Shown here piece by piece: positions 1-8,911 of a stretch of 64,000 nucleotides of DNA (position 1 is its first letter; each line of letters begins with the position of its first letter). Under the pieces are notes generated by a model that made no database searches, had not been told where the DNA came from, and saw only the letters and a program-made list of their open reading frames with translations. Source of the stretch: Pseudomonas sp. FP2196 (GTDB lineage Bacteria; Pseudomonadota; Gammaproteobacteria; Pseudomonadales; Pseudomonadaceae); NCBI RefSeq assembly GCF_030687715.1, contig NZ_CP117445.1, positions 1,856,501 to 1,920,500 on the forward strand. Reading direction: 5' to 3'. The position numbers were made by a program, and so were the translations under genes.

Positions 1-510
1 CCAAGTGTCGGCCTGATGCAGCCGTGGCGTTTCATCCGTATCAGCGACCGCACCCTGCGCGGGCAGATTCAGCATCTGGTGGAAGAAGAGCGCATCCGCA
101 CCGCCGAAGCCCTCGGCGAGCGCAGTGATGAGTTCATGAAACTCAAGGTCGAAGGCATCAACGACTGCGCCGAAGTGCTGGTCGCCGCGCTGATGGATGA
201 TCGCGAAAAACACATCTTCGGTCGTCGCACGCTGCCGGAAATGGACATGGCCTCGCTGTCCTGTGCGATCCAGAATCTGTGGCTGGCGTCGCGCGCCGAA
301 GGCTTGGGCATGGGCTGGGTCTCGCTGTTCGAGCCGCAGGCACTTGCCGATCTGTTGCAACTGCCGGCCGGGGCCAAGCCGCTGGCGGTTTTGTGCTTGG
401 GGCCGGTCAAGGAATTCTATCCGGCGCCGATGCTGGTACTCGAAGGGTGGGCGCAGGCGCGTCCGCTCAATGAGTTGCTGTATGAAAATTACTGGGGAGT
501 GAGTCAATGA
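1..510 (+). CDS. bluB: 5,6-dimethylbenzimidazole synthase BluB (5' truncated by window edge)
   Basis: BluB breaks down reduced FMN with oxygen to make 5,6-dimethylbenzimidazole, the lower ligand of cobalamin. The reading frame is open from base 1 and encodes [11 protein letters not shown], the flavin-binding motif typical of this nitroreductase-fold family. An ATG at 16 is therefore internal and the true start lies upstream of the window. The C-terminal half has the family's conserved [15 protein letters not shown] stretch and ends at 510. The stop overlaps the next start (ATGA), so the gene is translationally coupled to cobD and heads the cobalamin operon seen here. The identity is strong because both motif and context agree. 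Confidence 0.93.
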   Translation, partial: PSVGLMQPWRFIRISDRTLRGQIQHLVEEERIRTAEALGERSDEFMKLKVEGINDCAEVLVAALMDDREKHIFGRRTLPEMDMASLSCAIQNLWLASRAEGLGMGWVSLFEPQALADLLQLPAGAKPLAVLCLGPVKEFYPAPMLVLEGWAQARPLNELLYENYWGVSQ

Positions 511-1415
511 GTGTGGCGTTGTTGAGTGTCGCCGCAGTGGCGCTGGATGCGCTGCTGGGTGAACCGAAACGCTGGCATCCGCTGGTGGCGTTCGGCAATT
601 TTGCCGGGCGCATCGAGCAACGCTTCAACGCCGGTGGCCGTGGCTGGCGCAGTCATGGTGTCACCGCGTGGGTGATCGCGGTGCTGCCGCTGACGTTGCT
701 CGCCACCGCGTTTTCCTGGGCGCCATACGTGGGCTGGATCGTCGAGATTCTCGCGCTGTATTGCGCGCTCGGCATGCGCAGCCTCGGCGAACACGTCGAA
801 CCGGTGGCCAAGGCGTTGCGCGCTGATGATCTGGACGAGGCGCGCAAGCGTGTCGGCTATCTGGTCAGCCGCCAGACCAGCGAACTCGACAGCACTGCCG
901 TCGCTCGTGCCGCCACCGAATCGGTGCTGGAAAACGGCAGCGATGCGGTGTTCGCCGCGCTGTTCTGGTTTGCCGTGGCGGGCGCGCCGGGCGTCGTCCT
1001 CTACCGTTTGAGCAACACCCTCGACGCGATGTGGGGCTATCGCAACGAACGCTTCGAGCGTTTCGGCTGGTGCGCCGCAAAAATCGACGACGTCCTCAAT
1101 TACATTCCCGCACGCCTTGTGGCTTTGACTTACGCAGTGCTGGGCAAAACCCGACTGGCCTTGAAGTGCTGGCGTACCCAGGCGCCGAAATGGGACAGCC
1201 CCAATGCCGGCCCGGTGATGGCGGCCGGTGCCGGTGCGCTCGGTGTGGAACTGGGTGGCCCGGCGATTTACCACGGCGAACTGCATGAGCGTCCGCAACT
1301 GGGCGAGGGCGTTCAGGCCGATGCCGACTCTATTGATCGTGGCTGGCAATTGGTCCAGCGCGGCGTATGGTTATGGCTGCTGATTCTCTGCGTGGGGGCT
1401 GAATTCTATGCTTGA
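507..1415 (+). CDS. cobD: Adenosylcobinamide-phosphate synthase CobD/CbiB
   Basis: This integral membrane enzyme attaches the aminopropanol (phosphate) arm to adenosylcobyric acid. The 302-residue product has several hydrophobic segments and the family signature near its N-terminus, [17 protein letters not shown]. It also carries the conserved [18 protein letters not shown] and GGPAIYHG stretches. Length matches the family. It overlaps bluB by 4 bp and its 3' end overlaps cobC by 8 bp, so the block is read as one tightly coupled operon. In Salmonella nomenclature this is CbiB. Confidence 0.95.
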   Translation: MSVALLSVAAVALDALLGEPKRWHPLVAFGNFAGRIEQRFNAGGRGWRSHGVTAWVIAVLPLTLLATAFSWAPYVGWIVEILALYCALGMRSLGEHVEPVAKALRADDLDEARKRVGYLVSRQTSELDSTAVARAATESVLENGSDAVFAALFWFAVAGAPGVVLYRLSNTLDAMWGYRNERFERFGWCAAKIDDVLNYIPARLVALTYAVLGKTRLALKCWRTQAPKWDSPNAGPVMAAGAGALGVELGGPAIYHGELHERPQLGEGVQADADSIDRGWQLVQRGVWLWLLILCVGAEFYA

Positions 1416-2400
1416 ACACGGTGGCCGGCTGCGCCAGGCTGCACTCGATTACGGTATCGCCGAGGCCGACTGGCTCGATCTGTCCAGCGGTCTGGCGCCG
1501 TGGCCGTTTCCGATCCCGGAAATCCCGCTGCGCGCCTGGGCACGCTTGCCGGAAACCGATGACGGTCTGGAGCAGGCGGCGTGCGATTACTACGGCGCAT
1601 CGCAAGTGCTGCCGGTGGCCGGCTCGCAAATGGCGATCCAGTTGCTGCCGCGTTTGCGTCGGGCGGGCAAGGTCGGCGTGCTGTCGCCGTGTTATGCCGA
1701 GCACGCCGAAGCCTGGCGCCGCAGCGGCTACATCGTGCGCGAAGTGCTGGAGCAGGAAGTCGAGTTCTTTCTCGACAGCCTCGACGTGCTGGTGGTGGTC
1801 AATCCGAACAACCCGACCGGCCTGAGCCTGACCCCGGCGCGCCTGCTTGACTGGCATGCACGACTGGCCCAGCGCGGCGGTTGGCTGGTGGTTGATGAAG
1901 CGTTCATGGACAACACTCCGCAGTTGAGTCTGGCTGCGCACACCCATCAGATCGGTCTGATTGTGTTGCGCTCGTTCGGCAAGTTCTTCGGTCTGGCCGG
2001 GGTGCGACTGGGTTTTGTACTGGCCGAGCGCAAGTTGCTCAAACTGCTCGCCGAACAGGTCGGGCCGTGGGCCGTCAGCGGGCCGACGCGGGTGCTGGGC
2101 CAAGCCTGTCTGCAAGACACCGAAGGCCACACACGCCAGCGGATTCGCAGCGATGAGGCCAGCGAACGGCTGGCGCTTTTGCTGGAGCGCTACGGTTTCA
2201 AACCGCAGGGTGGCTGCGCGCTGTTTCAGTGGCTGATCACCGAGCAGGCGCAAGCGCTGCACGAATTCATGGCCCGACGGGGAATTCTCCTGCGCATCTT
2301 CACCCACAACAGCAGTGTGCGTTTCGGCCTGCCCGCCAACGCGGCTGAAGAATCCCGTCTCGAACAAGCGCTGCAAGCGTTCGCCAAGGAAATCCAATGA
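1408..2400 (+). CDS. cobC: Threonine-phosphate decarboxylase (PLP enzyme)
   Basis: A class I/II aminotransferase-fold PLP enzyme that decarboxylates L-threonine phosphate to (R)-1-aminopropanol phosphate, the substrate of CobD. Visible features are an N-terminal HGGRLRQA motif, the NPNNPTG PLP-binding loop, VVDEAFMD, and the Schiff-base lysine in [15 protein letters not shown]. The length of 330 residues is normal. The start at 1408 lies within the last codons of cobD and the stop overlaps cobQ by 4 bp. It corresponds to Salmonella CobD. The name cobC follows the Pseudomonas/Rhizobium convention. Confidence 0.94.
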   Translation: MLEHGGRLRQAALDYGIAEADWLDLSSGLAPWPFPIPEIPLRAWARLPETDDGLEQAACDYYGASQVLPVAGSQMAIQLLPRLRRAGKVGVLSPCYAEHAEAWRRSGYIVREVLEQEVEFFLDSLDVLVVVNPNNPTGLSLTPARLLDWHARLAQRGGWLVVDEAFMDNTPQLSLAAHTHQIGLIVLRSFGKFFGLAGVRLGFVLAERKLLKLLAEQVGPWAVSGPTRVLGQACLQDTEGHTRQRIRSDEASERLALLLERYGFKPQGGCALFQWLITEQAQALHEFMARRGILLRIFTHNSSVRFGLPANAAEESRLEQALQAFAKEIQ

Positions 2401-3848
2401 CAACGCTGATGGTGCAAGGCACCACGTCCGACGCCGGTAAAAGCACACTGGTGACGGCGCTGTGCCGCTGGGCGACCCGCCAAGGCGTGGCGGTGGTGCC
2501 CTTCAAGCCGCAGAACATGGCGCTCAACAGCGCGGTGACCGCCGACGGTGGCGAGATCGGTCGCGCGCAAGCGGTGCAGGCGCAAGCGGCGTTTCTTGAA
2601 CCGCACACCGACATGAACCCGGTGCTGCTCAAACCCAACAGCGATACCGGCGCGCAAGTGATCATCCATGGCCGCGCGGTCACCAGCATGAACGCCGTTG
2701 CCTATCACGATTACAAAGCCATCGCGATGAAAGCGGTGCTGGCCTCCCACGAGCGACTCAGCGCGGCCTATCCGTTGGTGATGGTTGAGGGCGCCGGCTC
2801 GCCGGCGGAGATCAATCTGCGTGCCGGCGATATCGCCAACATGGGTTTTGCCGAAGCAGTCGATTGCCCGGTGCTGCTGATCGCCGACATCAATCGCGGC
2901 GGGGTTTTCGCTCATCTGGTGGGCACACTGGAACTGCTGTCGCCGAGCGAACAGGCGCGGGTCAAAGGCTTCATCATCAACCGTTTTCGCGGTGACATCG
3001 CCTTGCTGCAACCTGGCCTCGACTGGCTCGAACAGCGCACCGGCAAACCGGTGGTCGGCGTGCTCCCTTACGTGATGGATCTGCATCTTGAGGCCGAGGA
3101 CGGCATCGATCAGCGCCAGACCGACAAGGCCGAGCAGGTGTTGAAAGTGGTGGTGCCGGTGCTGCCGCGCATCAGCAACCACACCGATTTCGATCCGCTG
3201 CGTCTGCACCCACAAGTGGATCTGCAATTCGTCGGCCCGGGGCAGACGATTCCTGCCGCCGATCTGATCATCCTGCCGGGCTCGAAAAGCGTGCGCAGTG
3301 ATCTGGCCTATTTGCGTGCCAATGGCTGGGATACGGCGATCAGTCGCCATTTGCGTTATGGCGGCAAAGTGCTGGGGATTTGCGGTGGTCTGCAAATGCT
3401 CGGTGAGCAGGTGCACGATCCGCTCGGTCTGGAAGGCGCGCCGGGTTCCAGCGCCGGGCTCGGTTTGCTCGCGTTCGAAACGACGCTGGAAGCCGAGAAG
3501 CAACTGCGCAATGTGCGCGGGCGGCTGGCGCTGGAAGATGCTGACGTCAGCGGCTATGAAATTCATGCCGGGGTGACCACCGGGCCGGCGCTGGAGAATG
3601 CAGCGGTGCAACTCGATGATGGTCGTTGCGACGGTGCGCAGAGTGTTGACGGGCAAGTGTTCGGCACCTATCTGCATGGCTTGTTCGAGTCGCCGGCGGC
3701 CAGTGCGGCATTGCTGCGCTGGGCCGGGTTGAGCGCTGTGCAAGAGGTGGATTACCACGGGTTGCGCGAGCGCGATATCGAGCGCTTGGCGGATCTGGTG
3801 GAGAGGCATCTGGATACTGATCTGTTGCGTCAGCTCTGTGGGATTTGA
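2397..3848 (+). CDS. cobQ: Cobyric acid synthase CobQ
   Basis: CobQ amidates four carboxylates of adenosylcobyrinic acid a,c-diamide using glutamine and ATP. The 483-residue protein has an N-terminal dethiobiotin-synthetase-like domain with the nucleotide-binding motif [18 protein letters not shown]. Its C-terminal class I amidotransferase-type domain carries the nucleophile region [13 protein letters not shown] (Cys) and the catalytic His in GTYLHGLFE. The stretch [13 protein letters not shown] is also family-typical. It is the last of four overlapping genes. A 142-bp gap holding a REP pair separates it from cobP. Confidence 0.96.
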   Translation: MTTLMVQGTTSDAGKSTLVTALCRWATRQGVAVVPFKPQNMALNSAVTADGGEIGRAQAVQAQAAFLEPHTDMNPVLLKPNSDTGAQVIIHGRAVTSMNAVAYHDYKAIAMKAVLASHERLSAAYPLVMVEGAGSPAEINLRAGDIANMGFAEAVDCPVLLIADINRGGVFAHLVGTLELLSPSEQARVKGFIINRFRGDIALLQPGLDWLEQRTGKPVVGVLPYVMDLHLEAEDGIDQRQTDKAEQVLKVVVPVLPRISNHTDFDPLRLHPQVDLQFVGPGQTIPAADLIILPGSKSVRSDLAYLRANGWDTAISRHLRYGGKVLGICGGLQMLGEQVHDPLGLEGAPGSSAGLGLLAFETTLEAEKQLRNVRGRLALEDADVSGYEIHAGVTTGPALENAAVQLDDGRCDGAQSVDGQVFGTYLHGLFESPAASAALLRWAGLSAVQEVDYHGLRERDIERLADLVERHLDTDLLRQLCGI

Positions 3849-3865
3849 ATTGTCTGTGCTGGCCT

Positions 3866-3960
3866 CATCGCGAGCCGGCTCACTCCGACAGGGTTATCCG
3901 GTTTACACAAAACTCAAGGCTGCTCGAGATCCTTTGTAGGAGTGAGCCTGCTCGCGATAA
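3866..3960. repeat. REP-type inverted pair (BIME) inside the cobalamin operon
   Basis: Two oppositely oriented copies of a palindrome with the core GAGCCTGCTCGCGA lie between cobQ and cobP, about 45 bp apart. The left copy is diverged (CGCGAGCCGGCTCACTCC). The right copy reads GTAGGAGTGAGCCTGCTCGC. This is the second of two REP families in the window (family B). Such pairs can form strong RNA hairpins and may modulate expression of the distal cob genes. Confidence 0.8.
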
Positions 3961-3990
3961 CGCCAGTCGCCTCAACACATAATTTTCAGG

Positions 3991-4521
3991 ATGTCCCCCA
4001 TGCTCCAACTGATCCTCGGCGGCGCCCGCTCCGGCAAAAGTCGTCTGGCCGAAAAACTCGCCACTGACAGTGCGCTGGCCGTGACCTACATCGCCACCAG
4101 CCAACCGCTGGATGGCGAGATGAATGAGCGCGTCGCCCACCACCGCGCTCGCCGTCCAGCCGAATGGGCACTCATTGAAGAACCGCTGGAACTGGCCCGC
4201 GTCCTGCGCGAAAACGCCAGTGCCGAGCGCTGCCTGCTGGTCGATTGCCTGACCCTGTGGCTGACCAATCTGCTGATGCTCGACGATGCCGAGCGTCTTG
4301 CTGTCGAACGCGAAGCCCTGCTCGACTGCCTGGCGTTACTGCCGGGTGAAATCATTTTTGTCAGCAACGAGACCGGAATGGGTGTCGTGCCGCTGGGCGA
4401 ATTGACTCGCCGCTACGTCGATGAAGCCGGTTGGCTGCATCAAGCTCTGGCTGAGCGCTGTCAGCGTGTTGTCCTGACCGTCGCCGGCCTGCCCCTGACT
4501 CTGAAAGGATCTGCGTTATGA
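3991..4521 (+). CDS. cobP: Bifunctional adenosylcobinamide kinase / guanylyltransferase
   Basis: Phosphorylates adenosylcobinamide and transfers GMP to it, activating it for nucleotide-loop assembly. The P-loop GGARSGKSR is at the extreme N-terminus. VAHHRARRP contains the histidine region that carries the GMP intermediate, and [13 protein letters not shown] and [11 protein letters not shown] are family hallmarks. The length of 176 residues is typical. An alternative ATG at 4000 gives MLQLILGG. The upstream one at 3991 has CAGGATGTCCCCC ahead of it, so the exact start is open by three codons. It overlaps cobT by 4 bp. It is called CobU in Salmonella. Confidence 0.95.
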   Translation: MSPMLQLILGGARSGKSRLAEKLATDSALAVTYIATSQPLDGEMNERVAHHRARRPAEWALIEEPLELARVLRENASAERCLLVDCLTLWLTNLLMLDDAERLAVEREALLDCLALLPGEIIFVSNETGMGVVPLGELTRRYVDEAGWLHQALAERCQRVVLTVAGLPLTLKGSAL

Positions 4522-5573
4522 CCCAAACCTGGTGGCTGAACCCGTGCAAACCGGTGCATGCCGATATCGTCGAGCAAGCCGAGGCGAGGCAACAGCAACT
4601 GACCAAGCCGGCCGGTTCGCTGGGGCGGCTTGAGTCGGTGGCGGTGCAACTGGCCGGTCTGCAAGGGCAGGTGAAGCCGACGCTTGAGCAGGTCTGGATT
4701 GCCATTTTTGCCGGTGATCATGGCGTGGTCGCCGAAGGCGTATCGGCGTATCCGCAGGAAGTCACCGGGCAGATGCTGCTCAACTTCGTCAGCGGCGGTG
4801 CGGCGATCAGCGTATTGGCGCGCCAGCTCAATGCACAGTTGGAAGTGGTGGATCTGGGCACGGTGACGGCATCGCTGAAACTGCCGGGCGTGCGCCACCT
4901 GAACATTGGCCCGGGCACGGCGAATTTCGTTCAGGGTCCGGCGATGACTCAGACCCAGGGCGAACTCGCGTTGCAGGCCGGGCGCGACAGCGTGTTGCGC
5001 GCCAAAGCGGCAGGCGCGCAGCTGTTTATCGGCGGCGAAATGGGCATCGGCAATACCACCGCTGCCAGTGCCCTGGCTTGCGCGCTGCTCGATTGTCCAG
5101 TGGTGCATCTGACCGGGCCCGGCACAGGTTTGAACGCCGAAGGCGTCAGCCACAAAGCGCAAGTGATCGAACGCGCACTGGCGTTGCACGCCGCGCAGCG
5201 TGGTGATGCGTTGCAGACGCTGTTCAACCTCGGCGGTTTCGAGGTTGCTGCGTTGGTCGGCGCCTATCTGGCCTGTGCGCAGGAAGGTATTGCGGTGCTG
5301 GTCGACGGCTTTATCTGCACAGTCGCCGCGTTGGTGGCAGTGCGCTTGAATCCGGCTTGCCGCGAGTGGCTGTTGTTCGGCCATCGCGGTGCCGAGCCGG
5401 GCCACCGTCATGTGCTGGAGACGCTGAACGCCGAACCGTTGCTGGAGCTCGGTCTGCGCCTGGGTGAGGGTAGCGGTGCGGCGTTGGCGGTGCCGTTGTT
5501 GCGTCTGGCCTGTGATCTGCACGGGCAGATGGCAACGTTCGCGGAAGCGGCGGTGGCGGATCGTCCGGCATGA
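4518..5573 (+). CDS. cobT: Nicotinate-nucleotide--dimethylbenzimidazole phosphoribosyltransferase CobT
   Basis: Makes alpha-ribazole phosphate from nicotinate mononucleotide and the dimethylbenzimidazole supplied by BluB. The 351-residue protein shows [20 protein letters not shown] near residue 70, [15 protein letters not shown] in the middle, and the C-terminal [15 protein letters not shown] with [11 protein letters not shown]. The last region holds the catalytic glutamate of the family. It is flanked by 4-bp overlaps with cobP and with the phosphatase gene. Confidence 0.96.
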   Translation: MTQTWWLNPCKPVHADIVEQAEARQQQLTKPAGSLGRLESVAVQLAGLQGQVKPTLEQVWIAIFAGDHGVVAEGVSAYPQEVTGQMLLNFVSGGAAISVLARQLNAQLEVVDLGTVTASLKLPGVRHLNIGPGTANFVQGPAMTQTQGELALQAGRDSVLRAKAAGAQLFIGGEMGIGNTTAASALACALLDCPVVHLTGPGTGLNAEGVSHKAQVIERALALHAAQRGDALQTLFNLGGFEVAALVGAYLACAQEGIAVLVDGFICTVAALVAVRLNPACREWLLFGHRGAEPGHRHVLETLNAEPLLELGLRLGEGSGAALAVPLLRLACDLHGQMATFAEAAVADRPA

Positions 5574-6145
5574 CGTTGCGACTGGATCTGCTACGCCACG
5601 GCGAGACTGAACTGGGCGGCGGTTTGCGCGGCAGTCTCGACGATGCGCTCACTGAAAAGGGCTGGACGCAGATGCGCGAAGCCGTGATCGCGGGAGGACC
5701 TTGGGATCGACTGGTCAGTTCGCCGTTGCAGCGTTGCGCGCGGTTTGCCGCTGAGCTTGGCGAGCAACTGAATCTGCCGGTGCAACTGGACAAAGATCTG
5801 CAAGAGCTGCATTTCGGCGCTTGGGAAGGGCAGAGCGCGGCGGCGCTGATGAAGACTGATGCCGATGCTTTGGGATTGTTCTGGGCTGATCCCTATTCGT
5901 TCACGCCACCGCAGGGTGAGCCGGTCAGCGACTTTTCTGCGCGAGTGTTGGCAGCGGTTGCGCGGCTAAACGCGGCCTATGCGGGTGAACGGGTGCTGTT
6001 GATCAGTCATGGCGGTGTGATGCGTCTATTGCTGGCGCAGGCTCGGCGTTTGCCGCGTGAGCAATTGCTCAATGTCGAGGTGGGGCACGGCGCGTTATTT
6101 TCACTCACGGTCGCCGTTGATGGTTCGCTCAAGGAAGGTCACTGA
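5570..6145 (+). CDS. Alpha-ribazole phosphatase-type histidine phosphatase
   Basis: A phosphoglycerate-mutase-fold phosphatase. The N-terminal [15 protein letters not shown] has the catalytic RHGE, the middle has [11 protein letters not shown], and [13 protein letters not shown] holds the second catalytic histidine. The expected role is to dephosphorylate alpha-ribazole-5'-phosphate, or cobalamin phosphate, before or after CobS. The assignment rests mainly on its place between cobT and cobS with a 4-bp overlap at the start. In Salmonella this enzyme is CobC, which collides with the Pseudomonas name for the decarboxylase, so no symbol is given. Confidence 0.88.
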   Translation: MTLRLDLLRHGETELGGGLRGSLDDALTEKGWTQMREAVIAGGPWDRLVSSPLQRCARFAAELGEQLNLPVQLDKDLQELHFGAWEGQSAAALMKTDADALGLFWADPYSFTPPQGEPVSDFSARVLAAVARLNAAYAGERVLLISHGGVMRLLLAQARRLPREQLLNVEVGHGALFSLTVAVDGSLKEGH

Positions 6146-6146
6146 C

Positions 6147-6878
6147 ATGTTGCCGTTGTGGATCGCCCTGCAATTTCTCAGCAGTTTGCCGATTCGTTTG
6201 CCGGGGATGCCGGAGCCGGAACAGCTTGGGCGATCACTGCTGTTCTATCCGTTGGTGGGGCTGCTGTTCGGCGCGATTCTGTGGGCGCTGAACTTGGTGT
6301 TGGCCGGTGCGCCGTTGCTGCTGCACGCAGCGTTGCTGTTGACGGTGTGGGTGCTGCTCAGCGGCGCGTTGCACCTTGATGGCCTGGCCGACAGCGCCGA
6401 TGCCTGGCTCGGCGGATTTGGCGATCGTGAGCGTACGCTGACGATCATGAAAGATCCGCGCAGCGGGCCGATTGCGGTGGTGACGCTGGTGCTGGTGCTG
6501 CTGCTCAAGTTTGCGGCGTTGCTGGCGTTGATCGAACAACAGCAGACGATGGCGTTGATCATCGTGCCACTGCTCGGGCGGGCGGCGTTGCTGGGGTTGT
6601 TTCTGACCACGCCGTATGTGCGCGCCGGTGGGTTGGGGCAGGCGCTGGCGGACCATTTGCCGCGCAAGGCGGGGTGGTGGGTTCTAGCAGTTAGCGCTTT
6701 GGCTTGTGTGGTGATCGCCGGGTTCAAGGCAATCATCGCGCTACTGGTCGCTGTCGGTGTGTTTGTCTGGTTGCGGCATCTGATAATGCGGCGGTTGGGC
6801 GGGACGACCGGGGATACGGCCGGCGCGTTACTGGAGCTGCTGGAGATGGCGGTGCTGGTAGGGTTAGTGCTGGTCTAA
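6147..6878 (+). CDS. cobS: Adenosylcobinamide-GDP ribazoletransferase (cobalamin synthase)
   Basis: Integral membrane enzyme that joins adenosylcobinamide-GDP and alpha-ribazole to complete cobalamin. The ATG at 6147 is chosen because it starts MLPLWIALQFLSSLP, the standard N-terminus, and directly follows AAGGAAGGTCACTGAC. A longer in-frame extension exists but overlaps the phosphatase and is not family-like. The motif HLDGLADSADAWLGG and GDRERTLTIMKDPRSG are diagnostic. There are about six hydrophobic segments in 243 residues. It ends the operon and is followed by a REP pair. Confidence 0.95.
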   Translation: MLPLWIALQFLSSLPIRLPGMPEPEQLGRSLLFYPLVGLLFGAILWALNLVLAGAPLLLHAALLLTVWVLLSGALHLDGLADSADAWLGGFGDRERTLTIMKDPRSGPIAVVTLVLVLLLKFAALLALIEQQQTMALIIVPLLGRAALLGLFLTTPYVRAGGLGQALADHLPRKAGWWVLAVSALACVVIAGFKAIIALLVAVGVFVWLRHLIMRRLGGTTGDTAGALLELLEMAVLVGLVLV

Positions 6879-6903
6879 GGGTTTATGTTGAATGTGCTGG
6901 CCT

Positions 6904-6995
6904 CTTCGCTGGCAAGCCAGCTCCCACAGGAATTGAGGGTGTTTGCAGATTTTGTGAACACTTGCAAAACCTGTGGGAGCTGGCTTGCCAGCGAT
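6904..6995. repeat. REP-type inverted pair downstream of cobS
   Basis: Copies of the CTGTGGGAGCTGGCTTGCCAGCGA palindrome type face each other across about 45 bp (left arm CGCTGGCAAGCCAGCTCCCACAG). This is a variant of family B with TGGCTTGCCA replacing the GCCTGCTCGC core. No gene is visible between cobS and the MarR promoter. Confidence 0.82.
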
Positions 6996-7043
6996 GGCGG
7001 TGTGTCGGGCGGCACAAACCTTGTTGATAAACTCATGTGTAAC

Positions 7044-7079
7044 TTGATTTAACACAGTCGCGGGTATATACACGCACCA
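7044..7079 (+). promoter_or_regulatory. Promoter and operator of the MarR gene, predicted leaderless
   Basis: TTGATT at 7044-7049 and TATACA at 7067-7072 are spaced by 17 bp and form a good sigma-70 promoter. The expected transcription start falls on or within a base or two of the A of the ATG at 7079. The -10 lies inside GCGGGTATATACACGC (7060-7075), a near-copy of the perfect palindrome found at 7505-7520. No ribosome binding site can fit between operator and start codon. Confidence 0.65.
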
Positions 7080-7483
7080 TGCTTCCTTCTCAGTGTTTAT
7101 GCACCAACCTGCGTCGCGCCGCTCGTGGCGTCAGCAGGCATTACGACGGCGCTCTCGATGGCTTCGGGATCAACGTTGCCCAGTATTCTTTGCTGTGCAA
7201 TCTGCAACGTCTGGATCAACCGAGCATTTCTGAACTGGCCGAAGCCATGGGCCTGGATCGCAGCACCCTCGGGCGCAATCTGCGCGTGCTCGAAGGCGAA
7301 GGGCTGGTGGCGCTGGCTGAGGGCGAAGACATGCGCAACCGCATCGTCAAGCTCACCGATACCGGTGTGCAGCGCCTGGCGGCAGCTTTGCCGGCGTGGG
7401 AAGCGGCGCAGCAGCGGTTGATCGACCGCTTGGGTGCCGAGAAGCGTGAGACCTTGCTCAGACTGCTGGACGAACTGGCATAG
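7079..7483 (+). CDS. MarR-family transcriptional regulator
   Basis: A 134-residue winged-helix regulator. Residues roughly 45-110 carry SISELAEAMGLDRSTLGRNL followed by a wing with GEDMRNRIVKLTDTG, as in MarR/DUF24-like repressors. It is upstream of and co-directional with an MFS exporter gene, 52 bp apart, which fits a ligand-released repressor of its own drug or metabolite exporter. The only candidate start is the ATG at 7079. It sits 3 bp after an operator-like palindrome and has no Shine-Dalgarno. The inducer cannot be inferred. Confidence 0.9.
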   Translation: MLPSQCLCTNLRRAARGVSRHYDGALDGFGINVAQYSLLCNLQRLDQPSISELAEAMGLDRSTLGRNLRVLEGEGLVALAEGEDMRNRIVKLTDTGVQRLAAALPAWEAAQQRLIDRLGAEKRETLLRLLDELA

Positions 7484-7504
7484 CGCCGGTTTTTTCGGAT
7501 TCAA

Positions 7505-7520
7505 GCGGGTATATACCCGC
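7505..7520. promoter_or_regulatory. Perfect 16-bp palindromic operator upstream of the MFS gene
   Basis: GCGGGTATATACCCGC is a perfect palindrome located 16 bp before the exporter start. It matches 15 of 16 bases of the copy overlapping the regulator's own promoter (GCGGGTATATACACGC). Two such sites flanking a MarR gene are the expected arrangement for autoregulation and control of the exporter. A ribosome binding site GGAGA follows at 7524-7528. Confidence 0.8.
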
Positions 7521-7535
7521 GACTGGAGAATAACA

Positions 7536-8738
7536 ATGACATCGATGTGGCGTACGTGCGGTTGGGTGTTGCTGGGGAGTGCGCTGATCCTGGCGTTGTC
7601 ATTGGGCGTGCGGCACGGTTTCGGTCTGTTTCTGTCGCCGATGAGCGCGCAGTTCGGCTGGGGGCGTGAAGTGTTCGCCTTCGCCATCGCCTTGCAGAAC
7701 CTGATCTGGGGCCTGGCCCAGCCGTTCACTGGCGCGCTGGCCGACCGTTTCGGCGCGGCGAAAGTGGTATTGATCGGCGGTGTGCTCTACGCCTTGGGCC
7801 TGGTGTGCATGGGCTTGTCCGACTCGGCGATGACTCTCTCGCTGAGCGCCGGTTTGCTGATCGGTATCGGTTTGTCCGGCACCTCGTTCTCGGTGATCCT
7901 GGGCGTGGTCGGTCGCGCTGTGCCACCGGAGAAGCGCAGCATGGGCATGGGCATTGCCAGCGCTGCGGGTTCTTTCGGCCAGTTCGCCATGTTGCCGGGT
8001 ACGTTGGGGCTGATTGGCTGGCTTGGATGGTCCGCCGCGTTGCTGGTGTTGGGCCTGTTGGTGGCGATGATCGTGCCGCTGGTGAGCATGCTCAAGGACA
8101 AGCCGCTGCCGGTACTGGGCCATGAGCAGACGCTGTCCGAAGCTTTGCGTGAAGCCTGTTCGCATTCGGGGTTCTGGCTGCTGGCTTTCGGCTTTTTTGT
8201 CTGTGGATTTCAGGTCGTTTTTATCGGTGTGCATCTGCCGGCGTATCTGGTCGATCAACACCTGCCGGCCACGGTCGGCACCACGGTGCTGGCGCTGATC
8301 GGCCTGTTCAATATCTTCGGCACCTACACCGCCGGATGGCTGGGTGGACGCATGTCCAAACCGCGCTTGCTGACGGCGCTGTATCTGTTGCGCGCAGTGG
8401 TGATCGTGTTGTTCCTGTGGTTGCCGGTAACGACGACAACGGCCTATCTGTTCGGCATGGCCATGGGCTTCTTGTGGCTGTCGACGGTGCCGTTGACCAA
8501 CGGTACGGTGGCGACCTTGTTTGGTGTGCGAAACCTGTCCATGCTCGGCGGTATCGTGTTCCTGTTCCATCAACTCGGTTCATTCCTTGGTGGATGGCTG
8601 GGCGGAGTGGTGTATGACCGTACCGGGAGTTATGACTTGATCTGGCAAGTGGCGGTGCTTCTGAGCCTGCTGGCGGCTGCGTTGAATTGGCCGGTGCGCG
8701 AGCGTCCGGTCGAACGCCTGCAAGCGAGCGCCGTATGA
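7536..8738 (+). CDS. MFS transporter, MarR-linked
   Basis: A 400-residue major facilitator with about 12 hydrophobic segments. The motif-A-like loop is GALADRFGAAKVV between TM2 and TM3, and a central hydrophilic loop contains LKDKPLPVLGHEQTLSEAL. The fold resembles the oxalate/formate and monocarboxylate-type MFS group (QFGWGREVFAFAIALQNLIWG). The start at 7536 is preceded by GGAGAATAAC and yields MTSMWRTCGWVLLG. The open frame upstream overlaps the MarR gene and is not used. Its stop overlaps the next small gene by 4 bp. The substrate is unknown. Confidence 0.9.
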   Translation: MTSMWRTCGWVLLGSALILALSLGVRHGFGLFLSPMSAQFGWGREVFAFAIALQNLIWGLAQPFTGALADRFGAAKVVLIGGVLYALGLVCMGLSDSAMTLSLSAGLLIGIGLSGTSFSVILGVVGRAVPPEKRSMGMGIASAAGSFGQFAMLPGTLGLIGWLGWSAALLVLGLLVAMIVPLVSMLKDKPLPVLGHEQTLSEALREACSHSGFWLLAFGFFVCGFQVVFIGVHLPAYLVDQHLPATVGTTVLALIGLFNIFGTYTAGWLGGRMSKPRLLTALYLLRAVVIVLFLWLPVTTTTAYLFGMAMGFLWLSTVPLTNGTVATLFGVRNLSMLGGIVFLFHQLGSFLGGWLGGVVYDRTGSYDLIWQVAVLLSLLAAALNWPVRERPVERLQASAV

Positions 8739-8857
8739 GCCGACTCTGGCCACGTATTGCCGTCATCGCACTCGGCGGCGCCCTGCTGGCGCTGGTGTGG
8801 TGGGGCTGGCATCAGGGAGGTCTGGCGTTGATGCAGTTGGGCATGAGTATTTGCTAG
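8735..8857 (+). CDS. 40-residue single-span membrane peptide coupled to the MFS gene
   Basis: This short ORF starts at an ATGA overlap with the MFS stop. It begins MSRLWPRIAVIALGG, continues with a hydrophobic stretch (ALLALVWWGWH), and ends GMSIC followed by TAG. The positive N-terminus and single hydrophobic helix suggest a one-span inner-membrane peptide. The overlap argues for real, coupled translation. It may be an accessory to the exporter. I recognise no family. Confidence 0.6.
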   Translation: MSRLWPRIAVIALGGALLALVWWGWHQGGLALMQLGMSIC

Positions 8858-8911
8858 AACGTTGTCTGGCGAGTAACTTCGAAGCCTGACGACTTCTCAA
8901 GGATGCTCGAC

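Noticed and set aside
504..1349. 281-codon minus-strand frame antiparallel to cobD
   Set aside because: It is a GC3-driven shadow: the plus strand encodes a clear CbiB protein with overlaps to both neighbours, and the shadow peptide is histidine/arginine rich with no motif.
2226..3809. 527-codon minus-strand frame antiparallel to cobQ
   Set aside because: Long, but lies wholly within cobQ, is rich in His/Gln/Arg as such shadows are, and has no ribosome site or family feature.
3849..3990. Cobalamin riboswitch in the cobQ-cobP gap
   Set aside because: No B12-box-like sequence. The gap is explained by a REP pair.
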